Below, in pieces: positions 8,600-16,854 of a stretch of DNA of 64,000 bases (the first letter of the stretch is position 1; each line of letters begins with the position of its first letter). Source of the DNA: JBJYKD01 sp049310025 (GTDB lineage Bacteria > Bacillota > Thermosediminibacteria > Thermosediminibacterales > Tepidanaerobacteraceae); assembly GCF_049310025.1 (NCBI RefSeq), contig NZ_JBJYKD010000011.1, positions 13,102-77,101 on the forward strand, in the 5' to 3' direction. Both the position numbers and the translations under genes were made by a program. The notes below the pieces were generated by a model that worked only from the letters and a program-made list of their open reading frames with translations, did not search any database and had not been told where the DNA came from.

Positions 8600-8829
8600 T
8601 ATTCGTTTCCTCCCTTCAGTAATTTGATTCCAGATCATCCGGGAAATGCCGGTCCCCCGGACTAATCCGCATGTAATTATCAGCGCCTTTATACAGAGAC
8701 TCCGTAGTAAGAATTCAACTGATATATAAGTTGTCAATATTGTTTGTATATATTATATGTTTTATTTTTTATTATATGTGTTTGAAATAATGTTGTATTT
8801 ATATATAAATATATTTTTTGAAAAATTTA

Positions 8830-9001
8830 AGGAAGAGATAAGGCTTATACCCAGGATATTATGCAGCAGAATGCCTGCTTTCAAATGAAGATTATATTCG
8901 GACGGGGTCCCGGCACTCTTGATATGCTTTATGCCGTGATGCGACGGTCTAAAATCATCATCGAGCAAAACCATCGCCGCTTTTACGCTGTTAAGCAAGA
9001 A
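8830..9001 (-). pseudogene. possible degenerate HEPN (UPF0332-like) remnant
   Basis: The minus-strand frame includes SVKAAMVLLDDDFRPSHHGI followed by helical sequence. The A..LL...DF..SH.G pattern resembles the middle of UPF0332/HEPN proteins, but the expected start and the later R..(S/A)DY block are missing, and there is no ribosome-binding site. This is a weak call. If right, HEPN relics lie on both sides of the DUF3798 transporter operon. The rest of the 8600-9051 interval is A+T-rich upstream sequence with a TTGACA-like box at 8737-8732 (minus) but no clear matching -10. Confidence 0.22.
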
Positions 9002-9051
9002 GCGCGGGGGCCGGGCTGCCCCGGACGGTAGGCATCTGAGCCCGGCTATGT

Positions 9052-10932
9052 TTATTTCCTCCACAGCGGCATTTTGACTATGCGGTGATTGCCGGAGTCG
9101 GCCACCCAAAGGAAGCCTTCATCATCGACGGCCAGGTCCCTGGGGAAATAAAATCCGCTTTGTCCGGTGCCAAACCCTCCGATGGATTTCACAAAATTGC
9201 CGTCCATATCAAAAACTTCAATCCTGTGGGCCAGGGTGTCTGAAACGTATATGAGTCCCCTTTCCCCGTCCACGGCTATTCCATCGGGTCCCCGGGTATC
9301 CCCTTCGCCGTTTTCGACGGCGAATTTGCCGTCGCCTTCCCCGGGCCCGCCGAATTCCAAAAGTTTTTTGCCCCCGGCGGAAAAAACGGCCACCCTTGCC
9401 TCTTCCGGCAGGACCACATAGATTTTCCCCTTTTTATCCGCGGCGATGGCCCCCGGGGCCTTTACTTCGAAGCCCCCCGAGTATCTGCCGCCGGGGGATA
9501 TTTTCTGAATGCGATCGTTGTAGGTGTCGCTTACATAAAGATAGCCGTCGGGGCCGGCCGCCATGCCGGCTGGGCCGGAAATGATCCCGTACATATTCAG
9601 CACACCGAAATCGCCGGGGTTTTCTCCACGCCCCCCGAAACTGGTCAGAAAAACAGCCTTTCTATCATAAACCGATATAATATCAAGGTCCAGCAGGTAT
9701 ATCTTATCCTTCAGAAAAACCGCATCCCTCGGACCGAAAAAGCCGCCGGAGCCGTAACCGGGAAGGAGCTCGCTTTCAAACCTTCCCGTTTTGTCAAAGA
9801 CCACCACCCTGTTGTTCAGGTTGTCGAAGGAATAGGGGTCCCCTCCTACGGCCAGAACCCGGTCTTCGAAGACTTCCAGATTGTGAGGATATATGAATTC
9901 CCCGCTGTGCCCACCTTTGATCGCGTACACCTCGCTGTCGCCGGAAAATACTTTCACCTGGTGACGGTCGCCAAACGCCACCAGAATGGCACCGCCGTAG
10001 CCTCCGGCCACGCTCAAAAATCCGGTGCTTTCGGATGAATAGTCTTCAAAATCCGCCACCTTCACCGCCTTGCCCCCCGCGGTAAGTTTTTTAAGGGCCG
10101 GCGACGAGGTTATGACATATATTTCCCCCCTGTCGTTTACGGCCACGTCCTGGGGGCTCTCTTCTCCCATGGGGAATGCCTTTACAAAATTACCCTCGGA
10201 GTCGAACTCCTGAACGCGGTTGTTCAGGGTATCCGCCACGTAAATATGGCCCCTGCCGTCCGCCGCAATGCCGCTGGGACCAACGTAAAACTCCGACCCG
10301 GCCGCCCCGAATTCTCCCTCCGCCTCACCGCTTTTGCCGAAGTGGGAAACTTTTCCGCCTGGAGAAAATCTGTAGACCCTGTCAAAGCTCAGTACCAGCA
10401 GGTTTCCTTCGGGGTCCACGGCCAGGCTCCGGGGGTGAAAATCCTCGACGGGCTGGATTTTTTGCAGCAGTTTACCTTGGCCGTATTTAAAAACGGCCTT
10501 CAGTCCCAGGTCAGCCACGTAGACATGGCCGTCACCGTCCACCGCCACATCCACCGGCTGCGCCTCCGGAGACTCCTGGGGGGCGAATTTAAACCGGAAA
10601 TTGCCCTGCCGGTCGAAGACCTTTACAAGCCCTCCTGTGGAATACAGGTCCAGCACATATGTATTCCCCTCGCTGTCCTGGCTTGCCGCCGCCGGAAACC
10701 CAAGATTTTCGTCTTTTATGCCGTATATGGCCCCCTCGAAAAGCGAACCGCCGTCGCCGGGCAGGCCGCCGGCATCGCCCCGCTGCCCGTCATCCCCGGG
10801 GGTCTGGCTCCGGGCGGGAGGCGGGTTCGCGGACCCCCCGTTCTCCTCGGCGGACCTTTTCCCGCACCCCGCCGGGAGTAAAAACAGAGAAAGCACCAGT
10901 AAAGTTATAAGTGCCGCTTTATATTTTTTCAA
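9052..10932 (-). CDS. NHL-repeat beta-propeller lipoprotein
   Basis: 626 residues. It begins with a signal peptide and a lipobox (LLPAGC), then a low-complexity G/P/S linker (about 25-65), then roughly ten NHL-type repeats. The repeat signature recurs as VDGDGHVYVADLGLKAVFKY, ADGRGHIYVADTLNNRVQEF and VDDEGFLWVADSGNHRIVKM. NHL propellers are binding or scaffolding folds; some are enzymes, but no catalytic signature is visible. A surface-anchored extracellular role is inferred. The start is a TTG at 10932 with no ribosome-binding site immediately upstream; the strong AGGAGGGG lies beyond a hairpin (see 10940-10983). Confidence 0.85.
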   Translation of the reverse strand: MKKYKAALITLLVLSLFLLPAGCGKRSAEENGGSANPPPARSQTPGDDGQRGDAGGLPGDGGSLFEGAIYGIKDENLGFPAAASQDSEGNTYVLDLYSTGGLVKVFDRQGNFRFKFAPQESPEAQPVDVAVDGDGHVYVADLGLKAVFKYGQGKLLQKIQPVEDFHPRSLAVDPEGNLLVLSFDRVYRFSPGGKVSHFGKSGEAEGEFGAAGSEFYVGPSGIAADGRGHIYVADTLNNRVQEFDSEGNFVKAFPMGEESPQDVAVNDRGEIYVITSSPALKKLTAGGKAVKVADFEDYSSESTGFLSVAGGYGGAILVAFGDRHQVKVFSGDSEVYAIKGGHSGEFIYPHNLEVFEDRVLAVGGDPYSFDNLNNRVVVFDKTGRFESELLPGYGSGGFFGPRDAVFLKDKIYLLDLDIISVYDRKAVFLTSFGGRGENPGDFGVLNMYGIISGPAGMAAGPDGYLYVSDTYNDRIQKISPGGRYSGGFEVKAPGAIAADKKGKIYVVLPEEARVAVFSAGGKKLLEFGGPGEGDGKFAVENGEGDTRGPDGIAVDGERGLIYVSDTLAHRIEVFDMDGNFVKSIGGFGTGQSGFYFPRDLAVDDEGFLWVADSGNHRIVKMPLWRK

Positions 10933-10939
10933 TGGTCTG

Positions 10940-10983
10940 AACCCGGTTTTATGATGATTTATCGTAGAAAAGCAAACCGGGTT
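10940..10983 (-). promoter_or_regulatory. leader hairpin between ribosome-binding site and TTG start of the NHL gene
   Basis: Inverted repeat AACCCGGTTT (minus, 10983-10974) and AAACCGGGTT (10949-10940) with a 24-base loop. AGGAGGGG lies immediately 5' of the first arm, and only 7 bases (CAGACCA) separate the second arm from the TTG. Folding would bring ribosome-binding site and start to an effective spacing of about 9 bases. Confidence 0.6.
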
Positions 10984-11090
10984 TCCCCTCCTTTCTCTTC
11001 CCCCATCATCATTTTTTATATGCCCCGTCGATTTATTATACCATAATATAGACGGCGATGAATTTAAAAAAGTTCCATAAAAAATAAAAA

Positions 11091-11110
11091 AAGCGGAAAT
11101 TTTTCCGCTT
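11091..11110 (-). terminator. Rho-independent terminator of the yugP gene
   Basis: Stem AAGCGGAA/TTCCGCTT with a short loop, followed on the minus strand by a T-rich tract. It starts 16 bases after the yugP stop and separates that operon from the NHL gene. Confidence 0.8.
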
Positions 11111-11125
11111 GAATAGAAGACGTTT

Positions 11126-11824
11126 TTAACTTCTGTCGTCCCTGTATATCCCCATCAGAGCCAGCAGGCGCAGAAGCTGCATAACCGCCATGACGGTGGC
11201 CGCCACATAGGTGAGGGCCGCGGCGCCAAGGACCCTGCGAATGGGTTCCGACTCGCCGGTTCCTATAAACCCGTGGCCTTCCAGCACCGCCACCGCCCTG
11301 TTGCTGGCATTGTACTCCACCGGCAGGGTTATGAACTGGAATAGAACCGCCGCTGAAAAGAACAGGATCCCCAGACTCATCAGGCTCTCCGCCCTTAAAA
11401 GCAGACCGATGAAAAACAGGGGGAAAGCCAGCTGGGAGCCGAAGCCCGCCACGGGCACTATGGAATTCCTGATGGCCAGCGGGGCGTAACCCTGCTGGTG
11501 CTGTATGGCGTGCCCGCACTCATGGGCGGCCACGCCCTGGGCCGCCAGGGACCTGCCGTTATACACATCGGGGGAAAGTTTCAGCACCCTGCGCCTGGGG
11601 TCGTAAAAATCCGAAAGCCTCCCGCCGGTCATCTCCACGGAAACATCGTATATGCCGTTTAAGCGCAATATCTCCCGGGCCACTTCGGCGCCGGTCATGC
11701 CGTTTTTCGCCGGAACCTGCAGGTACCTCTCAAAAGTGGAACTCACCCTGGCCTGGGCGTATATGGCCAGCAGCAGCGCCGGAAGCAGTATAATCATCGT
11801 CGGGTCCCAGTATAGAGGAAACAT
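11126..11824 (-). CDS. yugP: YugP-type neutral zinc metallopeptidase (membrane)
   Basis: 232 residues. An N-terminal membrane segment (about 8-25) is followed by a short soluble domain with the zinc motif HECGH (about residue 101, in AAHECGHAIQHQ), then membrane segments at about 125-145 and 150-170. YNASNRA is conserved in this family (PF04298). Its substrate is unknown. The ATG at 11824 follows GGAGGGTGATTTA. It lies 73 bases downstream of ricT and ends at a clear terminator. Confidence 0.9.
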   Translation of the reverse strand: MFPLYWDPTMIILLPALLLAIYAQARVSSTFERYLQVPAKNGMTGAEVAREILRLNGIYDVSVEMTGGRLSDFYDPRRRVLKLSPDVYNGRSLAAQGVAAHECGHAIQHQQGYAPLAIRNSIVPVAGFGSQLAFPLFFIGLLLRAESLMSLGILFFSAAVLFQFITLPVEYNASNRAVAVLEGHGFIGTGESEPIRRVLGAAALTYVAATVMAVMQLLRLLALMGIYRDDRS

Positions 11825-11897
11825 TAAATCACCCTCCTTCAGGATATACCCTCTACAGGTATCTATATCTCTATAATATATCCTATGCGCCATTCCG

Positions 11898-12704
11898 TCA
11901 AGACTCCCTGGCGTCCACTTCTTCGGCCGGAAACTCCTCAATCTCCCCGTTTTCCACCAGCTTAACTTTAACCGTTGACTTCTGCTTTGAAGCGCCCACA
12001 ACGACACCGTCGCCTTTGGGAGTCACCACCGCCGTCCCCGTTTCGGGGAGCCCGGCGTCGCAGGCCTCGTAACAGTCGCACTCGAATTTGAGGCAGCACA
12101 TGAGCCGCCCGCAAAGGCCGGAAATCTTGGCGGGATTCAGGGAAAGGTTCTGCTGCTTTGCCATTTTTATAGAAACGGGGTCAAAATCCCCCAGAAAGGT
12201 GTTACAGCACACCACCCTTCCGCAGGGCCCGATGCCCCCCAGGCACTTGGCTTCATCCCTTACGCCGATCTGTCGCAGCTCTATGCGGGTTCTAAACACC
12301 GACGCCAGGTCTTTGACTAGTTCCCTGAAATCCACGCGGCCGTCGGCGGTAAAGTAGAAAATGAGCTTGCTGTTGTCAAAGGTATACTCCACGTCCACCA
12401 GCTTCATGTCGAGGCCGTGTTTTTCTATCTTTTTCAGGGCTATTTCCTCCGCTTCTTTTGCTTTTCTCCTGTTTTCCTCGACCCTTGCTTCGTCTTCGGG
12501 CGTGGCCTTGCGCATCACGTCCTTTAGGGGTGCTATGATATCCTCTTCCTTCACATCCTTGGGCCCTATAACCACCTCGCCGTACTCCACGCCCCGGCTG
12601 GTCTCCACGATGACCTTGTCACCGACGGAAAGCTCCAAAGCTCCCGGATTGAAATAATATACCTTCCCCGCTTTTTTGAATCTGACGCCCACAACAGTTA
12701 CCAT
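11898..12704 (-). CDS. ricT: PSP1-domain protein RicT (YaaT), subunit of the Ric complex
   Basis: 268 residues. The PSP1 domain forms the C-terminal half, with a cysteine-rich core: CLGGIGPCGRVVCCNTF and CGRLMCCLKFECDCYEAC. In Bacillus, RicT with RicA and RicF binds [4Fe-4S] clusters and helps RNase Y process mRNAs and affects sporulation and competence. The visible cysteines fit this. The ATG at 12704 follows GGAGGTGATGTGAC and lies 1 base after the holB stop, as in the conserved holB-yaaT order. Confidence 0.92.
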   Translation of the reverse strand: MVTVVGVRFKKAGKVYYFNPGALELSVGDKVIVETSRGVEYGEVVIGPKDVKEEDIIAPLKDVMRKATPEDEARVEENRRKAKEAEEIALKKIEKHGLDMKLVDVEYTFDNSKLIFYFTADGRVDFRELVKDLASVFRTRIELRQIGVRDEAKCLGGIGPCGRVVCCNTFLGDFDPVSIKMAKQQNLSLNPAKISGLCGRLMCCLKFECDCYEACDAGLPETGTAVVTPKGDGVVVGASKQKSTVKVKLVENGEIEEFPAEEVDARES

Positions 12705-12705
12705 G

Positions 12706-13536
12706 TCACATCACCTCCTGGAGCCCTGTGAGCAAGTTGTACCAAATGAGGTTCTGGTTCCCCCTGGATTTTGCGGCTTTTAATTGCAAATGAATCAAAT
12801 CAAGGGACTTGACCGCCGATTTTATCGAAAGCAAATCCGAACAAACAGATACGATATCTGAAAGGTCGCCGTTTATTACGGGCGCCCTGCTCTTAGTTTT
12901 TACCGCCAGTATATCTCTATACAGCGTGGAGAGAAATTCCAGCAGTTCCTCGGTTTTTTCCCCGATTCCGGTAAGCTCGCGTACAGCCGCGCCCGGGTCA
13001 AATTCCTTTTTTTCGGCCAGGGAAAGCACCAGTTTTCCCATCTTTTGCCTGGTCTCAAATGATAACAAAGGCCCCCGCCCGGCGGAGAAATCGTACACCT
13101 GGCAGCGGGAAATCACCGTGGGAAGAAGCTGCTTCAGGCTTTCAGAAAGGAGCAGCAGTATGCTGGCCGTGGCCGGTTCCTCAAGGCTTTTGAGCAGGCT
13201 GTTCTGGGCTTCGGGTGTCATCTTGTGGGCTTCGTGCAGCACATATACCTTCTTTTTCCCCTCCACGGGCCTTTCGGAAAGGCTTAGAATTATGCGGCGC
13301 ACCTGGTCTATCTTGATGGACGAGCCCTCCGGGTAAATTTCAAAGATGTCCGGGTGGGTGCCGGCCTCTATTTTCCTGCAGTTTTTGCAGATGCCGCAGG
13401 GCGCAATGGCAACATTTTCACAATTTACCGTTCTGGCAAGCAGCACCGCTTTCCGCGATGTCTCTTCGTCCGCGCCCAGAAATATATATGCGTGGGATGC
13501 AAACCCCGCCTTTAAAGATTTTATCAGCGTGTCCAA
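12706..13536 (-). CDS. holB: DNA polymerase III clamp-loader subunit delta'
   Basis: 276 residues, slightly short for the family (about 320-330). The N-terminal AAA+ domain has the zinc module CENVAIAPCGICKNC, then the HPDIFEI stretch and LLKSLEEPA. The SRC motif (ISRCQVYDF) that acts on neighbouring ATPase sites is present. There is no canonical Walker A, as expected for delta'. The C-terminal clamp-loader collar domain is compact. It is part of the tmk-darA-yaaR-holB-ricT block. Confidence 0.92.
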   Translation of the reverse strand: MDTLIKSLKAGFASHAYIFLGADEETSRKAVLLARTVNCENVAIAPCGICKNCRKIEAGTHPDIFEIYPEGSSIKIDQVRRIILSLSERPVEGKKKVYVLHEAHKMTPEAQNSLLKSLEEPATASILLLLSESLKQLLPTVISRCQVYDFSAGRGPLLSFETRQKMGKLVLSLAEKKEFDPGAAVRELTGIGEKTEELLEFLSTLYRDILAVKTKSRAPVINGDLSDIVSVCSDLLSIKSAVKSLDLIHLQLKAAKSRGNQNLIWYNLLTGLQEVM

Positions 13537-13545
13537 TATATCACC

Positions 13546-13977
13546 TCAAGTGTACAGGTCCAGCAAGAGACCGCGGATATCCTCTATAAGGGCCAGTATT
13601 TTCAGCGCATCACGATTTAGGTTTATCAGCTCCTGCGCCAGAGCCACCAGCTTTTCATCCACAACTTTGATTATGGATAAAACCCTGGTCTTGCCGTAAC
13701 GGGAAGAAAATTTCTCCTCCCTGTAGCGCAGCCCCCCGGACAGGCACATCCTCAAGAAATCCGCCACCATTTCCCTGTATTTTTTGAGCTCCGCCAGGGT
13801 CATATTCCGGCAGAGCCGGCGCCCCTGCTCCGCAATGGCTTCCAGTTCCTGATCCAGCCGCAACTTCATATGGGTCTCGGAAAAATCCCGCAATTGCTCC
13901 TCAAAAGACGACCTGCCGGCAGCCTTTGTAACTATATCCCGGGGCAGGGAAAATTCCGGCATAAGATTTACCCTCAT
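13546..13977 (-). CDS. yaaR: YaaR-family protein (DUF327)
   Basis: 143 residues, all-helical, with the family pattern SFEEQLRDFSE, LKKYREMVADFLRMCL and RVLSIIKVVDEKLVALAQEL. The function is unknown; the family is confined to Bacillota and almost always sits between darA and holB. Its ATG overlaps the darA stop by 4 bases. Confidence 0.9.
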   Translation of the reverse strand: MRVNLMPEFSLPRDIVTKAAGRSSFEEQLRDFSETHMKLRLDQELEAIAEQGRRLCRNMTLAELKKYREMVADFLRMCLSGGLRYREEKFSSRYGKTRVLSIIKVVDEKLVALAQELINLNRDALKILALIEDIRGLLLDLYT

Positions 13978-14297
13978 ATCTTCTCAAACCTTTCCACATT
14001 CATGACGAAAACCGTGGCACCGCCCACGGACACCTCTATGGGATAGGGCACATAGGTGTCGCCGTGGCCGCCGGGAAAAGGCGTCACCACCTGTTTCCTC
14101 GGGCGGCATATTTTTTCGATGATTCCCATAAGCTCATCCAGCCGTTCCTCATCGACGCCGATCATCAGCGTGGTATTGCCGCTCTTTAAAAATCCACCGG
14201 TACTGGAAAGTTTTGTAACCCCGAATTTTTTCTCGGTGAGATATTCTATCAGCCGGCCCGCATCGTTATCCTGAACCACCGCCAGAACCAGTTTCAT
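13974..14297 (-). CDS. darA: cyclic-di-AMP receptor, PII-like (DarA/PstA)
   Basis: 107 residues with the PII-like fold. MKLVLAVVQDNDAGRLIEYL opens the protein, and GVTKLSSTGGFLKSGNTTLM carries the T/S and G residues of the c-di-AMP pocket. GGATVFVMNVERFEKI ends it. I chose the second ATG of the pair (14297); the first (14303) lies only 2 bases from the GGGG box. The 5' end overlaps tmk by 32 bases. The cognate phosphodiesterase gene gdpP lies on the other origin arm (53459). Confidence 0.92.
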   Translation of the reverse strand: MKLVLAVVQDNDAGRLIEYLTEKKFGVTKLSSTGGFLKSGNTTLMIGVDEERLDELMGIIEKICRPRKQVVTPFPGGHGDTYVPYPIEVSVGGATVFVMNVERFEKI

Positions 14298-14925
14298 GGC
14301 CATCGCCCCTTTCCAAATAAATTCTCTCAATTTCCCGCAATATGTCGGAAAATACCAGCTCCCTGCTTTTTGAGGCGTCCACCAGTTTTGTTCGTTCAGG
14401 GAACATCCTGTGCACGTTCAGAAAACCCTCTCTCACCTTTTTATGAAAACTCATGCTTTCCATCTCCAGCCGGTCCCTGCGGCCTTTGAGTCTTGTCAGC
14501 GAAACCTCGGGGTCTATATCCAGGATGACCGTGAGGTCCGGGAAGAAATCTTCCATAAACCACCGGTTTATCTCCAGTACACGCCTTATCCCCAGACCCC
14601 GGGCCCATCCCTGATATGCCAGGCTGGAATCCAAAAACCGGTCGCATATGACTATGTTTCCTTCCGATAATGCGGGAGCGATTACCCTCTTCACCAGCTG
14701 GGCCCTGGAAGCCGCGTATATGAGCGCTTCCGCTTCGGGTACCGGGCTTTCCCCGCCGGTGGAAAGCAGAACCTCCCTCAATTTTTCCCCCAGGGCCGTC
14801 CCGCCGGGTTCCCGGGTTATAACCGTCTTTTTGCCTTTTTGTTTGAAATAATCGGCAATTTTCTGCACCTGGGTGGTTTTTCCGGCCCCGTCGGGCCCTT
14901 CAATGGTTATGAACTTCCCTCTCAT
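14266..14925 (-). CDS. tmk: thymidylate kinase
   Basis: 219 residues. It phosphorylates dTMP to dTDP for DNA synthesis. P-loop GPDGAGKTTQ (about 10-19), TREPGGT substrate motif, DR(F/Y) motif CDRFLDSSLAYQG, and a LID region RLKGRRDRLE. The start ATG is at 14925. It overlaps darA by 32 bases and follows the decarboxylase gene by 12 bases, so they are probably co-transcribed. Confidence 0.96.
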   Translation of the reverse strand: MRGKFITIEGPDGAGKTTQVQKIADYFKQKGKKTVITREPGGTALGEKLREVLLSTGGESPVPEAEALIYAASRAQLVKRVIAPALSEGNIVICDRFLDSSLAYQGWARGLGIRRVLEINRWFMEDFFPDLTVILDIDPEVSLTRLKGRRDRLEMESMSFHKKVREGFLNVHRMFPERTKLVDASKSRELVFSDILREIERIYLERGDGHETGSGGGSG

Positions 14926-14937
14926 AGAAATACGCCC

Positions 14938-16377
14938 TCACTCCTTCACAACCCATACCCCTTCCGGCCCTGCGCCCTGGACGCAGCCACCCCCGGCCCG
15001 AAGGTTATTTATCAATTCAATGTGAACCTGTTCCATAACCTCTCCCGGCATGAGAAGGGGGACCCCCGGCGGATACGGCACCAGGGCTTCCTTCAGGACC
15101 CGCCCCCGGGAGTGTTCAAGGGGCACCTGTTCCCCCCCGGCCAGGAAGGCTTCTCTGGGGTCGGCGGCTCTGGGGGGGAGGGTCTCCGGCATTGCAGGAA
15201 ATTCTGTTATTCTCTTCTTCCGCTTGAACGAAGACAGTGCCTTCACCAGCTTTATCACATCCCGCCGGTTGTTGGAAAAAGTTACAAGAAAGTACACGTT
15301 GCAACTGTCCGAATACTCGGAGTAGATGTTGAATTTTTCCCTCAGGGCCCGGTCTACCTCAAAACCGGTGAAACCTGCACAGGATACGTTTACCATCAAA
15401 CGCGAAAGGTCTATGTCGAATATTCCGTTCCTGCCTCTGACCTCCGGTCCCACGCAGTAAAAGGGGGTGTGCAGGTTTATAAGCTTCCGGGCTCGTTCCG
15501 CCAGTGCCAGCGCCTTCTCCGTCAGGTATTTCCCGTGCCGTTCCATCAGGGCCCTGGTGTAATCCAGAGAGGCCATGAGGACATATGACGGGCTGGTGCT
15601 GGTTACAAGACTAATGTAAGATTTTAGCCTTTCCGCATCAAGACCCTTTCCCCTGATGTGAAGCCAGGCAGTTTGGGTGAGAGAGCAGAGCATCTTGTGG
15701 GGGCTTTGAACCCAGGCGTCAACCCGGAAATCCCCGGCCGAGGGCGGTAGCAGCGGGCTGAAGGCAAAATGGGGGCCGTGGGCCTCGTCCACCAGGACTT
15801 TCAAACCCAAGTCTCCGGCCGCTGCGGTTATCCTGCCGATGTCAGGGCAAAATCCCTGGTAGCTTGGATTTGTTATGACAACTGCTTTAGCCCCCGGGTT
15901 TTGTTTTATGGATTTTTCAAGGTTTTCAGCCTCAATCCCCGCGTATACACCCAGCTCCCTGTCCCAGCGCGGCATCGCGTAAACGGGACTTGCGCCGGTG
16001 ATTACCAGGGCCGAAATCACCGATTTATGGCACGCCCTGGACAATATCACCTTGTCTCCCGGCCCCAGCGCCGCACCCATCATGGCTATAACCCCGGAGG
16101 TGGCGCCGTTTACCAGAAAAAAGGATCTGTCGGCATTATAGAGCCGTGCCAGAAGTTCCTGAGACCTTTTTATGGCGCCCCGGGGGTCGTGGAGGTTGTC
16201 AAGGCCCGGTATCTCCGTCACGTCCCACCGGAAAAGATTCTTTTGAAAGCATTTTCTAAATTTTCGTCCCGGACCCCTGCCGCCCTTGTGGCCTGGCATA
16301 TGAAACCGGACGGAGTCCTTTACGGCGTAGCATCTGAGGGCACCCACCAGCGGTGCGTTGTATCTCCAGCATCCCAT
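14938..16377 (-). CDS. PLP-dependent Orn/Lys/Arg decarboxylase-family protein (YaaO-like)
   Basis: 479 residues with a fold-type I PLP enzyme layout. HMPGHKGG occurs near the N-terminus, GATSG binds PLP phosphate, DEAHGPHF carries the PLP-pyridine aspartate, and the Schiff-base lysine is in SPHKMLCSLTQ. The length fits the short YaaO/SpeA-like family without the N-terminal wing domain. It decarboxylates a basic amino acid (lysine, arginine or ornithine); which one cannot be told. A promoter lies upstream (16440-16468). It heads the tmk-darA-yaaR-holB-ricT operon, as in Bacillus. Confidence 0.88.
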   Translation of the reverse strand: MGCWRYNAPLVGALRCYAVKDSVRFHMPGHKGGRGPGRKFRKCFQKNLFRWDVTEIPGLDNLHDPRGAIKRSQELLARLYNADRSFFLVNGATSGVIAMMGAALGPGDKVILSRACHKSVISALVITGASPVYAMPRWDRELGVYAGIEAENLEKSIKQNPGAKAVVITNPSYQGFCPDIGRITAAAGDLGLKVLVDEAHGPHFAFSPLLPPSAGDFRVDAWVQSPHKMLCSLTQTAWLHIRGKGLDAERLKSYISLVTSTSPSYVLMASLDYTRALMERHGKYLTEKALALAERARKLINLHTPFYCVGPEVRGRNGIFDIDLSRLMVNVSCAGFTGFEVDRALREKFNIYSEYSDSCNVYFLVTFSNNRRDVIKLVKALSSFKRKKRITEFPAMPETLPPRAADPREAFLAGGEQVPLEHSRGRVLKEALVPYPPGVPLLMPGEVMEQVHIELINNLRAGGGCVQGAGPEGVWVVKE

Positions 16378-16439
16378 ATTTCTCCACCATGCGTGTTGTA
16401 CGAAAGAATGAACATGCGGCTTAAAAATTATTTACATTC

Positions 16440-16468
16440 ATTATACCATGTATGTTCTTAACTGTATA
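16440..16468 (-). promoter_or_regulatory. promoter of the decarboxylase-tmk-holB operon
   Basis: -10 TATAAT (16445-16440), a 17-base spacer and a weaker -35 TATACA (16468-16463). The start codon lies about 63 bases downstream of the -10. Confidence 0.6.
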
Positions 16469-16617
16469 GTGAACCATGCCGCCGACAAATTGTCGGTTTC
16501 GCGTCCCGATTGAACCTCCATAGAGGTTGAATTAACTTTGACAGGGCATAAAGGCTGAAGAATCATACGGGGTTTAAAAAAATAAAAAGGAGGCATTCTA
16601 AAAAAGAGGTGATCTGG

Positions 16618-16854
16618 ATGGATTTCGAATGCCCCCTCTGCAACTCCCTTATAAACGTTAAAGAAAAATGCCCCCGCTGCGGCAGCGAGATGGAGGACTG
16701 GGGCAGGGTTGAGGATTATTTTGACCCATACAACCCCTATCTTGACCGTGATACGGCCACCATGGGCGAACCATCCCACCGGTGCGTGCATCTTTTTTCC
16801 TGCCCCGGCTGCGGCTACGACACCCGGATAATCGTCAACCAGATCAGGGTTTAG
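16618..16854 (+). CDS. small double zinc-ribbon protein
   Basis: 78 residues. CPLC (about residues 5-8) and CPRC (about 18-21) make one zinc ribbon. The pair C (about 57) / CPGCGYD (about 63-66) looks like a second. The ATG at 16618 follows GAGGTG by 6 bases; an upstream in-frame GTG is part of the ribosome-binding site. Function unknown. A TTGACA lies at 16538-16543, but the -10 is poor. Its TAG shares bases with the gyrA TAA on the other strand, giving a 4-base convergent overlap. Confidence 0.8.
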   Translation: MDFECPLCNSLINVKEKCPRCGSEMEDWGRVEDYFDPYNPYLDRDTATMGEPSHRCVHLFSCPGCGYDTRIIVNQIRV

